From assembly GCA_965117015.1 (NCBI GenBank), contig OZ220747.1, positions 744,001 through 808,000 on the forward strand: a stretch of 64,000 nt of DNA. The letters are read 5' to 3'. The notes beneath the pieces are model-generated. The model made no database searches and was not told the DNA's origin. It was given only the letters and a program-made list of their open reading frames with translations. The stretch comes from Aldehydirespirator sp965117015. Its GTDB lineage: Bacteria; Actinomycetota; Acidimicrobiia; Acidimicrobiales; Aldehydirespiratoraceae. Numbering within the stretch: position 1 is the stretch's first letter; the number at the start of each line of letters is the position of its first letter. This document shows, piece after piece, positions 17,299 through 25,331 of this stretch. A program made the translations under genes and the position numbers.

Positions 17299-18317
17299 GC
17301 TCCCGCCTCGCGCTGTCGCCAGGCCAGCTTGTCGCGCTCGTGCAGGAACAGGCACAGGGCCGCGAAGATGCACAGCGAGCCCAGGGTCACCAGCGCGGGC
17401 TTCAGGCGGAGGTTGCCGAGGTCGCGGACCATGATCACCGAGATGACCGGCTTGGACTCGTCGACGACGGGCCGCTGCGGGGGCTGGCCGGGGAGCAGCG
17501 GCTGGTCGACCACTTCCTGTACCTGCACGACCCCGTAGCGGGTGGGATGGGTGATGGTGAGGGCGGTTCGAATCTGGGTCCAGATCCGGTCGAGGCGGTT
17601 CGGGTCGTCGGGCAGGCCCCGCTTCCCGCCGACCGTGTACGCGTCCAGCAGCTTGAAGTCCTCCTGGGCCGTGAACGTCAGGTCGGGACTCTCCAGCAGC
17701 ATGGCCACCGCGGAGGCCTGGGCCTCGCCCGCTTCGGCGGTGGACAGCAGCGTCCAGCCTCCGAAGTTCAGCCGTCCGGACGCCTCGGCATCAGCGATCA
17801 AACCGGGCGAGACCGCAGCCAGCTCCGACAGCGTGGTCGCCCTGTTTCGGGCCAGCTCGTCGGCGACCAGCTCGTCGATCTCCGCGGTGCTCAGCCCCTC
17901 GGTCTGGTCGGGTGTGAGCGTGTCCCGGGTGACCAGCCCGAACTCGGCCTGGGCCACCGGATCATTGGAGTCCAGGACGAGATTGAATGCCGACGGCAGC
18001 TCACTGGCGTCGGGCAACGTGGTGGCCTGCTCCAGTGCGGCCGCGTCGAGATCACCGACATTGATCTCCCTCAGCTGCCAGGTGGGTGTGTTGCCGGCCC
18101 AGCCGATCCCGTAGATCCACCAGACGAGGGCCATGATCACCATCCAGCCGAAGAACCCGGTCACGGCGACCAGCGTTCCCAGCCGGGTGCCGGTGTTGAG
18201 TGCGAGCAGCAGCCAGACCGAGCCCATCAGCACGACAACACCCGCGAAGACCGCCATGAAGCCGCGGATCTCCGGATCCCAGGCGAGTCCGGCAATCAGG
18301 TCAAGGGCCTCCATCAC
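17283..18317 (-). CDS. unidentified membrane protein of the bc-complex operon
   Basis: The 344-residue protein is not a family I recognise. Two transmembrane helices lie near residues 17-40 and 46-70, a soluble region of about 230 residues follows (probably outside the cytoplasm), and a third helix near residue 310 precedes a basic tail ending RVDA. No heme, iron-sulfur or metal motif is visible. It overlaps the diheme cytochrome c gene by 4 bases and precedes nuoA by 40, so an accessory or assembly role in the respiratory complexes is a reasonable inference. Confidence 0.75.
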   Translation of the reverse strand: MMEALDLIAGLAWDPEIRGFMAVFAGVVVLMGSVWLLLALNTGTRLGTLVAVTGFFGWMVIMALVWWIYGIGWAGNTPTWQLREINVGDLDAAALEQATTLPDASELPSAFNLVLDSNDPVAQAEFGLVTRDTLTPDQTEGLSTAEIDELVADELARNRATTLSELAAVSPGLIADAEASGRLNFGGWTLLSTAEAGEAQASAVAMLLESPDLTFTAQEDFKLLDAYTVGGKRGLPDDPNRLDRIWTQIRTALTITHPTRYGVVQVQEVVDQPLLPGQPPQRPVVDESKPVISVIMVRDLGNLRLKPALVTLGSLCIFAALCLFLHERDKLAWRQREAGARVDA

Positions 18318-19570
18318 AGGTTCCTCTCGAATGCGACGATCGCGTCGATCTGGTCCTGGGTGAGCGTGGCCGGATAGATCACCCCGAGGTCGTCGTCGGT
18401 GCGGGGACCGAAGCCCGGCATCTGCCCGTTGCCGCCAGAGCCGCCCCGGCCGTAGGTCTGGCCGATGCTCTGGCCGGCCGAGATGAAGTCGGCGTGCAAA
18501 CCGGCCGTCTCGAACTGGTCCAGGGTGCTGCCGCCAGTCAGGTTGGGGCCGAAGAAGCCGCCGCCGACGGTGTAGGCGTCGAGGATCGGCCCGGCGTGGC
18601 CGTCGATGCTGTCGTCGCCGTCGGTGGTGGCATCGAACGACCAGCCGTAGGTGTGGCAGCGGGCGCAGCTGTAGGTGCCGCCTGCGGCCGGGTTGTTGAA
18701 CAGGATCTCACCGTAGGTCTGGTAGAGCTCGCTGCCGGGCGCCTCGCCCACCGCCAGCAGCTCCAGACCGGCGCGGCGGATGGCCTCGTCGTTGCCGGCC
18801 AGCGACTCGTCGGCGGCCAGCGCCATGGCCCGGGCCTCCTCCACTGCGGCGTCAACCGCCCCCAGCCACTCGTCCACGGCCGCTTCGTCGTCGGTGCCTA
18901 GATGCGCGGCGATGCCCTCGCGCACGCCCGTGTCGACGATCTCGCGCAGTTCCGACTCGGGGATCTGGATCCGCCTCATGTAGTGGATCAGGTATTCGAT
19001 CTGCTGTTCGGTGAGGGGACCGCCGCCTGGTGCGCCCCAAGCGGGCATCACGTTGTTGCGGCCGTAGTTGAGCACGTGGCGCACCTCGTCCTCGCTGTGG
19101 CGGGACAGCACGGTGTTGAGCGCCGGAGCCGCCCAGGCCACCGTGGCCACGAAGTTGCCCTCCGCGTCGGTGATGGTGACCGGTGCGGAGCCGCCCGTGC
19201 CTTCGGCGCCGTGGCACTGCTGGCAGTCGGAGCCCTCGGTGTAGAGCTCGCCGCCGCGGTCGGCGAAGATGCGGTCGGTGTCCTTGATCAGGCCCTCGTG
19301 ACGCCCGGGCTCGCCCAGCCAGTAGAGGGGCAGCCCCACCCCGATGATGGCCAGCATGGCCAGCCCGGCCAGAAGCGACTTATCGAGCTTGGTGCCTTCC
19401 AGCTCCTCGTCCTCCAGGTAGGGCCTGCGGTTGGGGGCCAGCTCGATCTCGCTGCCGACCTCGTCGCGGGAGGCGCGCGCGTTGAGGATCAGGTACACGA
19501 CGTACCCGACGAAGACGATCGCCAGGATGACGAACCCGATGGTTCTCTGCGTGGAGGCGGCTAGGAGCAT
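18314..19570 (-). CDS. membrane-anchored diheme cytochrome c of the bc complex
   Basis: The 418-residue protein has an N-terminal helix (residues 9-28), a second helix near 67-87 and two c-type heme sites, CQQCH near residue 115 and CARCH near residue 285. Each sits in a cytochrome-c-like domain with a methionine candidate downstream (NVMPAW and GQMPGF). It probably takes electrons from the Rieske protein and passes them to the terminal oxidase, as QcrC does in actinobacteria, although the two-helix anchor and the long spacer between the hemes differ from QcrC. It lies in an operon with the Rieske gene 35 bases upstream. Confidence 0.85.
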   Translation of the reverse strand: MLLAASTQRTIGFVILAIVFVGYVVYLILNARASRDEVGSEIELAPNRRPYLEDEELEGTKLDKSLLAGLAMLAIIGVGLPLYWLGEPGRHEGLIKDTDRIFADRGGELYTEGSDCQQCHGAEGTGGSAPVTITDAEGNFVATVAWAAPALNTVLSRHSEDEVRHVLNYGRNNVMPAWGAPGGGPLTEQQIEYLIHYMRRIQIPESELREIVDTGVREGIAAHLGTDDEAAVDEWLGAVDAAVEEARAMALAADESLAGNDEAIRRAGLELLAVGEAPGSELYQTYGEILFNNPAAGGTYSCARCHTYGWSFDATTDGDDSIDGHAGPILDAYTVGGGFFGPNLTGGSTLDQFETAGLHADFISAGQSIGQTYGRGGSGGNGQMPGFGPRTDDDLGVIYPATLTQDQIDAIVAFERNL

Positions 19571-19605
19571 GCGCGGCGATGATTCCTACGGTTCGTACCG
19601 GACAA

Positions 19606-20484
19606 CTAGTGGCCCCCGGTCGCCTGACCGATGCAAGCCGGCCCCTCGGCTTCCTGGCCGGTGGTGTTGGTGCCGATGGGCGGTCCCTGGATGATCGTGC
19701 CGGTGTCGACGGTGAGCGAGCCGTCCGCACCGATCTCCACCGCGAAGCGGTCCATGCCCCGGGGTGCCGGTCCGGCCCGCTTCTCGCCCACCTGGTTGTA
19801 CTTCGAGCCGTGGCACGGGCACTCGAACCACTGCGAGGTCACGCACTCAGGCACCCGGCAGCCGAGATGGGGGCACTTCTGATAGAGCGCCACGATGCCG
19901 CCGTCGAGCCCCAACTGGTGGCCCGCGGTCATCCCGGCCAGTTCAGGCCCCGAGTAGGCCGTAGCAGCCTTCTCCACCGCGCCGTTGGGGTACTCGGTGA
20001 GCCACATGCGGCCCTCGGGCTTGTACAGGAACCCGGAGTTGTCGCGGATCTCGGCCAGCAGATCGCTCACCAGGCCCACCTTGATCTTGGAGCCGAAGCC
20101 GCTGCTGCCCTGAGGCCACAGGAATGCGATGCAGGCCACGCCGAACCCCGAGAGGCTCAGGCTCATCAGCATCACGATCGTCCGGTTGAAGAACTGGCGG
20201 CGGCTCACCCCGATCGTCTCGGGATCGGGCGGGACATAGGGCGCGGGCGGTCCGGCGCCTTCCGCCGGCGCCAGCGCGCTGCCGGCCCGGGCCGCGGCCG
20301 CGGCCTTCTCAACCTCCCGGCCGGTCGGCGGCGCCTCGGCCCGCAGGACCACCGATGACCGGTCCCGGCTGCGGGTCTCACGCGACAGCATGCCGATGGC
20401 GGCGTCCGACTGGCGCCGGCGAACCGCGGCGAGCACCGCCACGATGGCCAGCACAGCCAGCACAGCCACAGCGACATAGATCAT
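19606..20484 (-). CDS. qcrA: Rieske iron-sulfur protein of the cytochrome bc complex
   Basis: The 292-residue protein carries the 2Fe-2S ligands in CPHLGC and CPCHGS. The N-terminus holds one hydrophobic helix, a basic and proline-rich stretch, then SRRQFFN followed by a second helix, which resembles a twin-arginine type anchor. The protein accepts electrons from quinol at the positive side of the membrane. A segment between the helices (about residues 45-85) is low-complexity. The start is an ATG 16 bases after the cytochrome b C-terminal gene. Confidence 0.93.
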   Translation of the reverse strand: MIYVAVAVLAVLAIVAVLAAVRRRQSDAAIGMLSRETRSRDRSSVVLRAEAPPTGREVEKAAAAARAGSALAPAEGAGPPAPYVPPDPETIGVSRRQFFNRTIVMLMSLSLSGFGVACIAFLWPQGSSGFGSKIKVGLVSDLLAEIRDNSGFLYKPEGRMWLTEYPNGAVEKAATAYSGPELAGMTAGHQLGLDGGIVALYQKCPHLGCRVPECVTSQWFECPCHGSKYNQVGEKRAGPAPRGMDRFAVEIGADGSLTVDTGTIIQGPPIGTNTTGQEAEGPACIGQATGGH

Positions 20485-20500
20485 CGGTTGCCTCCCACGG

Positions 20501-21286
20501 TCATAGCTCGAAGAACAGTCCCGCTTCCCAGGGGAAGACGAAGTTGAAGCCCGGACCCCTGAAGAAGGAGCCGATGATCACCAGCACGGCCCAGAACATC
20601 AGGTGGATGGTCATGAGGCTGATGGCGAACTTGCGGTCCTCAGGCTTCTTGGACGGGTTCCTGTCGATGTAGGGCGCCAGCATCAGCGCCAGCAGCCCGA
20701 CGCCGGGGATGGTGACGCCCGCCACCATCGGATGGAACATCGTCAGCAGTTCCTGCAGGCCGAGGAAGTACCAGGGGGCCTTGGAAGGGTTGGGCGTCTG
20801 GTTGTAGTTGGCCAGCTCCAGCAGCGGGGCGTTCACGAAGATCGAGAAGATCAGCGTGAACGCGGTGATGAACAGCGAAGCCACGAACTCCACCACCAGC
20901 AGGTGCGGCCACACGTGCACCTTGTCCTGCGGCTTGGACTTCACGTCCTGGATCGAGCCCGACTTGACCACCGTCAGCAGGCGCTGGGTGTGTCCGCCGG
21001 GGCCGGTGGCGGGCGCAGGCGCGGTGGGTGGGGCGGCTACGGCCACTCCCCCGCCGCCGGCCGCCGCGGCGGCTTCCGGGGCGTCTCCGGATGCTTGGGC
21101 GCGGGCTGCCTTGGATCGCTCCAGCAGATGGGGCGGGATCTTGCTCGCGGCCTGCTGCTGGGCCTCAGAGGCGCCGTCGCCTGATTCGGCGGCTGCGGGC
21201 CCGCCGGCCGCGGCCGCCTTGGCCGCCTCGGCCTTGGCCCGGGCCTCCTCGGCCCGCTTGCGCAGATGCTCGGGGATCTCCACCAT
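20501..21286 (-). CDS. cytochrome b C-terminal half (subunit-IV-like) with repeated N-terminal motif
   Basis: The 261-residue protein has a core NQTPNPSKAPWYFLGLQELL and three helices matching the C-terminal domain of cytochrome b and plant-type subunit IV. The first 100 residues are an alanine-rich hydrophilic extension with two copies of a short motif, IPEHLRKRAEEARAKA near residue 4 and IPPHLLERSKAARAQA near residue 49. The heme-binding half is encoded by the preceding gene, so cytochrome b is split as in b6f-type complexes. Confidence 0.88.
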   Translation of the reverse strand: MVEIPEHLRKRAEEARAKAEAAKAAAAGGPAAAESGDGASEAQQQAASKIPPHLLERSKAARAQASGDAPEAAAAAGGGGVAVAAPPTAPAPATGPGGHTQRLLTVVKSGSIQDVKSKPQDKVHVWPHLLVVEFVASLFITAFTLIFSIFVNAPLLELANYNQTPNPSKAPWYFLGLQELLTMFHPMVAGVTIPGVGLLALMLAPYIDRNPSKKPEDRKFAISLMTIHLMFWAVLVIIGSFFRGPGFNFVFPWEAGLFFEL

Positions 21287-21305
21287 CGTCGTCTACCCCT
21301 TGCTC

Positions 21306-22100
21306 CTACAGCGGACCCGAGATGCCGCCGTCCTTGCGGACGCGCCAGAAGTGGACGGCCAGGAAGATCACGAGCACGAACGGCAGCATCAGCACGTGCA
21401 GCACGTACCAGCGCAGCAGCGTGTCCGTTCCGATCTCCACCCCGCCGAGAAGCACGAACCGCACCTGGTCGCCGAACACGGGCGTGTAGCCCATCATGTT
21501 GGTGCCAACGGTCACCGCCCAAAGGGCCAGCTGGTCCCACGGCAGCAGGTACCCGGTGAACGACAGCAGCAGCGTCAGCTTCAGCAGGATCACGCCGATG
21601 ACCCAGTTGAACTCCCTGGGCGGCTTGTAGGCCCCGTGGTAGAACACCCGGGCCATGTGCAGGAACACGGTGATCACCATGAGGTGGGCGCCCCACCGGT
21701 GCATGTTGCGGACCAGCAGTCCGAAGGTCACCGAGGTCTGCAGGATGTAGATGTCGTCCCAGGCCTGGGCCGCGGTGGGGCGGTAGAAGAACATCAGGAA
21801 GATGCCGGTGACGGTCTCGAGGATGAACAGGAAGAAGCTCAGACCGCCCAGGCACAGCGTGTAGCTCACCTTCACGGCGTGACGCTTCACCTTCACGGGG
21901 TGGAGGTGGTACAGCACGCTGTTCATGACCACGTAGGACCGGTTCCGGGGGCTGTCGGTATAGCCCTTGCGGAAGATCGACCCGGGCCGGAAGATCGAGG
22001 TCCAGGCCTGGGAGCCTTGGACCTGGTCGCCGATCTTGGTCATCTGGGCGGCCAGGCGCTCCGGCAGAGGCGTCTTGCGCTCGTCTGTGTCGATGGCCAT
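21306..22100 (-). CDS. qcrB: cytochrome b N-terminal half (b6-like)
   Basis: The 264-residue protein has four transmembrane helices and the b-heme ligand pairs: RWGAHLMVITVFLHMARVF in helix B and VLHVLMLPFVLVIFLAVHFW in helix D. This is the b6-type arrangement lacking the C-terminal domain. The ATG at 22100 follows a GGAGA ribosome-binding site; an upstream in-frame extension overlaps the ferredoxin gene out of phase and is rejected. The protein oxidises quinol together with the Rieske protein and the subunit-IV-like partner. Confidence 0.92.
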   Translation of the reverse strand: MAIDTDERKTPLPERLAAQMTKIGDQVQGSQAWTSIFRPGSIFRKGYTDSPRNRSYVVMNSVLYHLHPVKVKRHAVKVSYTLCLGGLSFFLFILETVTGIFLMFFYRPTAAQAWDDIYILQTSVTFGLLVRNMHRWGAHLMVITVFLHMARVFYHGAYKPPREFNWVIGVILLKLTLLLSFTGYLLPWDQLALWAVTVGTNMMGYTPVFGDQVRFVLLGGVEIGTDTLLRWYVLHVLMLPFVLVIFLAVHFWRVRKDGGISGPL

Positions 22101-22138
22101 GGGTCTCCTGCGGATCGAGTCTGGGGGGTCGAGGTTTC

Positions 22139-22555
22139 TTATGCGAGTCGCATCCCGTAGCCGTAGCCGTGGGAGTTGGTTCTCTGGTGAGGGTCGCCCC
22201 CGGGGGGAGGATCGCCCATCTTGCCGAGAATGATCACGCCGGTCGGGCAGCGATCCACGCACAGCGCGCAGCGCGTGCATACGTCATCGTCGATTGTGAA
22301 GATCACCTTGTCGGCGGGGTCTATGCCCGGCAGCTCCGTGCCGACGGCCTCGTCCACCGCGTCGAGCGTGACCATGAAGATGCACTTCCACGGGCAGATG
22401 TCCACGCAGCCCTCGCACATGATGCACTCCGACTGGTCGATGTGGATGAACTGCTTGGGCTTGACGGCCTGAGCGAGCCAGGCCGCGTCCACCTCCTGCA
22501 GCACGTAGTCGTCCCGGAACTCCGGCATGGGCGGGTTGGCGTCGGTGGTGGTCAT
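22139..22555 (-). CDS. 2x[4Fe-4S] ferredoxin encoded inside the bc-complex operon
   Basis: The 138-residue soluble protein carries two cluster motifs, CIMCEGCVDICPWKC and CTRCALCVDRCP, about 40 residues apart. The intervening and N-terminal segments are longer than in small clostridial ferredoxins, resembling FdxA-like or complex-bound types. Its ATG overlaps the stop of the upstream membrane protein gene as ATGA, so it is co-translated with the complex. A dedicated electron donor or acceptor for the bc complex is possible but unproven. Confidence 0.87.
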   Translation of the reverse strand: MTTTDANPPMPEFRDDYVLQEVDAAWLAQAVKPKQFIHIDQSECIMCEGCVDICPWKCIFMVTLDAVDEAVGTELPGIDPADKVIFTIDDDVCTRCALCVDRCPTGVIILGKMGDPPPGGDPHQRTNSHGYGYGMRLA

Positions 22556-23007
22556 GCCTCGGATCCCTCCCGGACCAGGGGGCGCCCGAAGCTGGAGATC
22601 TCGACGGCCTCGGCGGCCTCGGCCTTCTTGCCCCGGTTCTGCCACACCATCCACAGCCACACCTGCGCGCCGATGGCGACGACGTAGATCCCGCTGGCGA
22701 TGACGTCGCGGATCACCACATAGGTGATCGTGAACGGGAAGCTGCCGCCCTGTGCCTGGGCCCGCAGGATCCCTCCGGGGCCGACGAAGAGCTTGTCAGT
22801 TCGCCAGTTGAGCTCGTTGTCCGCCCACGCGAGCCACTGGTGGGGTACGACCCCGTAGATCCAGAACATCCCGAAGAAGACGATCATCGCCCCGAACATG
22901 GCCTCGCCCCACGTGACCGGGGTCCCCACGGGCCGGCGCTTCGTGTAGGCGAGGATGGCACCGACGAGTGCGACCGTGACCACGATTGACAGAGCGAAGG
23001 CGACCAC
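22552..23007 (-). CDS. unidentified membrane protein, first gene of the bc operon
   Basis: The 151-residue protein has one helix at the N-terminus, a second near residues 35-52 (AMFGAMIVFFGMFWIYG) and a third near 110-130. The motif WIYGVVPHQWLAWADNE lies after the second helix. I do not recognise the family. The GTG at 23007 was chosen because GAGGAG lies 5 bases upstream; a longer in-frame start adds only a basic stretch. Its place at the head of the operon suggests a structural or assembly role in the complex. Confidence 0.8.
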   Translation of the reverse strand: MVAFALSIVVTVALVGAILAYTKRRPVGTPVTWGEAMFGAMIVFFGMFWIYGVVPHQWLAWADNELNWRTDKLFVGPGGILRAQAQGGSFPFTITYVVIRDVIASGIYVVAIGAQVWLWMVWQNRGKKAEAAEAVEISSFGRPLVREGSEA

Positions 23008-23041
23008 CGGTACTCCTCGGCGACGACTACTGACGGCTGGC

Positions 23042-23047
23042 AGTGTA
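23042..23047 (-). promoter_or_regulatory. possible -10 box of the bc-complex operon
   Basis: TACACT on the minus strand lies 34 bases before the GTG at 23007, leaving room for the GAGGAG ribosome-binding site. No clear -35 was found at the expected distance. Confidence 0.3.
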
Positions 23048-23158
23048 GTCCGAGCAGGGCGCACCCTCTCCGGACCGGCGTAGGTCTATCAGCGCAAGCC
23101 GCTCGATCCGAACATCGGGAGCCGTGATGTGGGCACGGACGCCTGTTCGGGCGCGGCG

Positions 23159-23214
23159 CCGGCGGAGAGAGGGCCATCCCCAACTTCCCCGAGTGGAAGC
23201 CATCTCTCCGCCGG
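23159..23214. repeat. 12-bp inverted repeat with 32-base loop
   Basis: CCGGCGGAGAGA at 23159-23170 and TCTCTCCGCCGG at 23203-23214 are perfect complements. Outside them CTGTTC (23143-23148) and GAACAG (23214-23219) give a further imperfect stem. It lies between the end of the YbjN gene and the start of the bc operon, so it may end the former transcript or regulate the latter; there is no T-run on the minus strand. Confidence 0.6.
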
Positions 23215-23275
23215 AACAGCCTCTACAGTAGTCGAAAATCAACAATATCTCAACCCGGTTTCAGCGGCGCGTGCC

Positions 23276-23764
23276 TCAGCCTCGGAACTTCGAGGCATAG
23301 CCGATGCGCATGGCGGGGCGGAAGATCAACTCGGTGGCCGCGTACATCGATCCGAGAATCCCGTCGAGCACTCCGGCGGTCAGCTGCGGGACCGGTATGG
23401 AGCCCGACAGGAACACCGCGTCCTCGGGTCCGATCTCGAGCTTCAGGCCGGTCAGGCGCCGGTTGCGGCGCAGCAGGTGCTCGTAGAGCTGAGCGTGATT
23501 CTCTTCGGGTGCGGGCACCAGGTAGGTCTCGTAGTGCAGCGTGCGCTGGCCGAGGGTGAACCAGATCGTCCACACCTCCTTCTCCTCGCCGTGGACCCGC
23601 ACGTACCACCGTCGCTCGTCCTGCGGGCCGCGTTCGATGGCGTCGATGGCGGGGTTCGCGGCCGACGCGGCTGCCAGCCACGAGTCCATTCGCCGCTCCA
23701 GAGCGTCGAGGTCCGCATCCGATGCAGGCGGCGCCTGGGTCATGGGATCGGAATCGTCTCCCAC
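23276..23764 (-). CDS. YbjN-domain protein downstream of mshA
   Basis: The 162-residue soluble protein has the YbjN fold pattern (WYVRVHGEEKEVWTIWFTLGQ, ETYLVPAPEENHAQLYEHLL). A gene of this family sits directly after mshA in mycobacteria (Rv0487), and the same order is found here. The function is unknown. A GTG at 23764 or an ATG at 23743 could both serve as start; neither has a strong ribosome-binding site. Confidence 0.82.
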   Translation of the reverse strand: MGDDSDPMTQAPPASDADLDALERRMDSWLAAASAANPAIDAIERGPQDERRWYVRVHGEEKEVWTIWFTLGQRTLHYETYLVPAPEENHAQLYEHLLRRNRRLTGLKLEIGPEDAVFLSGSIPVPQLTAGVLDGILGSMYAATELIFRPAMRIGYASKFRG

Positions 23765-23776
23765 CGGCTCGGCCTC

Positions 23777-24991
23777 TCAGGCCGTGCAGTCCAACAGAAC
23801 CCGCGCCGATAGGTCGGCGAAGATCCTGCGCAGGCGGGCCGCCGTGGCCGTCCAGGAGTAGCGGCCCGCCATCTCGGCGCCCCGACGGGCCATCGACGAG
23901 GCCAGCGAGGGATCGTCGAGGATGGCGAGCACCGCCTCGGTGTAGCGGGCCGGGTCGCGTTCCGGGATGCGGAAGCCGTTGCGACCGTGGTCCACCAGCG
24001 TTCGCAGTCCACCCACGTCGGCCGCGACGACCGGCAGGCCACAGGCCGCCGCCTCCAGGGCGACGAGGCCGAACGACTCCGACCGGCTGGGCACGAGGCA
24101 CACATCCGCGGCCCGGTAGTAGGTCGACAGCAGGTGGTGGGGCTGCGGGGGAACCAACGTGACGCGTCCCTGAAGGCGGAGGCGGCGGACGGCGCGGTCG
24201 AGGCGCAGGAGCTCACGCTCCCCGTCTGGACCCGAGGCGCCCCCCACCACGAGGAGCTGGGCACCGCCGTAGCGACGGCGAAGGCCGGCGAGGGTCTCAA
24301 CGGCTACGTCGAGGCCCTTCAAGGGCTGTATGCGACCGACGAACAGCAGCACCGGGCCGTCTTCGAGCCCCAGCGCGGCGCGAGCTCCCCGGCGCGACCC
24401 CACCGAGAACACGGCCCCGTCGACGCCGGGCGCCACCACGTCGATGCGTTTGGGATCGGCGCCGTACAGCTCCGCGAGCTGCTGCAACTCGGTCACGGAG
24501 TTGGCCGTGATGACGTCGGAGCAGGCGATCACCTCCGCCTCGGCATCGATCCGGCGTTGCGGTTCCAGGTCACCGGTCTCGGCCTTGACCCGGGCCAGCG
24601 TGTGGAAGGTGGACACCAGCGGCAGGTCGAGCTCGTGCTTCAGGCGATGTCCGGCCACCCCCGACAGCCAGTAGTTGGCGTGCAGCACGTCGACCGGGTG
24701 CTCCTGGAGCCATGCGCCGACGCCGTCGGCGAAGTCCTGCACCACGCCCGGGAGCGACTCCTTGGACAATCCGGCGGCTCCGGCAGCCACATGGACGACC
24801 CTGAATCCCGGCTCCACATCGACGACGGTGGGCGCGTCGCTGTGACGCCTCACGAACACGGTGGCGTCGATGCCCGTCTGGGCCAGCGCGGAGACGAGCT
24901 CCCGCACGTAGACGTTCATTCCGCCCGCGTCGCCCCGTCCCGGCAGCACGAGCGGAGATGTGTGAAGCGACAGGACGGCGGCGCGACTCAC
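23777..24991 (-). CDS. mshA: D-inositol-3-phosphate glycosyltransferase (mycothiol biosynthesis)
   Basis: The 404-residue GT4 family enzyme starts with LHTSPLVLPGRGDAGGMNVY, the diagnostic MshA N-terminus. The donor-binding half contains VGRIQPLKGLD and PSRSESFGLVALEAAACGLP with the conserved EX7E motif. MshA joins N-acetylglucosamine from UDP-GlcNAc to inositol-3-phosphate, the first step of mycothiol synthesis. This gene is the strongest single pointer to Actinomycetota. A TATCCT box lies 9 bases before the GTG start. Confidence 0.93.
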   Translation of the reverse strand: MSRAAVLSLHTSPLVLPGRGDAGGMNVYVRELVSALAQTGIDATVFVRRHSDAPTVVDVEPGFRVVHVAAGAAGLSKESLPGVVQDFADGVGAWLQEHPVDVLHANYWLSGVAGHRLKHELDLPLVSTFHTLARVKAETGDLEPQRRIDAEAEVIACSDVITANSVTELQQLAELYGADPKRIDVVAPGVDGAVFSVGSRRGARAALGLEDGPVLLFVGRIQPLKGLDVAVETLAGLRRRYGGAQLLVVGGASGPDGERELLRLDRAVRRLRLQGRVTLVPPQPHHLLSTYYRAADVCLVPSRSESFGLVALEAAACGLPVVAADVGGLRTLVDHGRNGFRIPERDPARYTEAVLAILDDPSLASSMARRGAEMAGRYSWTATAARLRRIFADLSARVLLDCTA

Positions 24992-25000
24992 GAACGATGG

Positions 25001-25006
25001 AGGATA
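25001..25006 (-). promoter_or_regulatory. possible -10 box of mshA
   Basis: TATCCT on the minus strand ends 9 bases before the GTG at 24991, allowing a leader of only about three bases. It lies between mshA and the MoaD-like gene. Confidence 0.4.
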
Positions 25007-25021
25007 CTGCCCCTCTGGTGG

Positions 25022-25267
25022 CTAGCCGCCTGAGACGGGCGGCAGCACTGCGATCTCGTCGTCGTCTCCCACCGGCGCGTTGGGCGCGGTCGGCTCGCCG
25101 TTGCACCACACCTGACAGGTCTCCAGCAGCCCGGCAAAGTCATGGCCATAGCGGTTACAGGCCTCCTCCAAGACCTCTCGCACGGTGGCGCCGGGCACCC
25201 TGTCACGACCGGTCCCGGCCGCCTCCCGAGCCGATGCGAACAGCCGCAGATGCGCCACGGGCGCCAT
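25022..25267 (-). CDS. MoaD/ThiS-family ubiquitin-like sulfur carrier
   Basis: The 81-residue protein has the beta-grasp pattern (LRLFASAREAAG, VREVLEEAC, DDEIAVLPPVSGG) and ends in the double glycine that is adenylated and turned into a thiocarboxylate. The ATG at 25267 gives the usual start. MoaD serves molybdopterin synthesis, but no other molybdenum cofactor gene is in the window, so the sulfur acceptor is unknown. It lies upstream of mshA on the same strand, 30 bases away. Confidence 0.83.
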   Translation of the reverse strand: MAPVAHLRLFASAREAAGTGRDRVPGATVREVLEEACNRYGHDFAGLLETCQVWCNGEPTAPNAPVGDDDEIAVLPPVSGG

Positions 25268-25331
25268 GGTAGCCAGAGCTCGTGAGCATCCGCGGCCGGC
25301 TGATGCCGTCGGGTTACGGTCGCTCGCGATC

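Larger units (their letters stand above)
23008..23275. other. 268-bp intergenic region upstream of the bc operon
   Basis: This is the largest gap without a gene in the window. It holds a possible -10 box for the bc operon, a 12-bp inverted repeat and an AT-richer stretch near 23228-23255. No convincing small gene was seen. Confidence 0.6.

Noticed and set aside
23250..24101. 283-codon minus-strand frame over mshA and the YbjN gene
   Set aside because: Shadow of two recognised genes in another frame.
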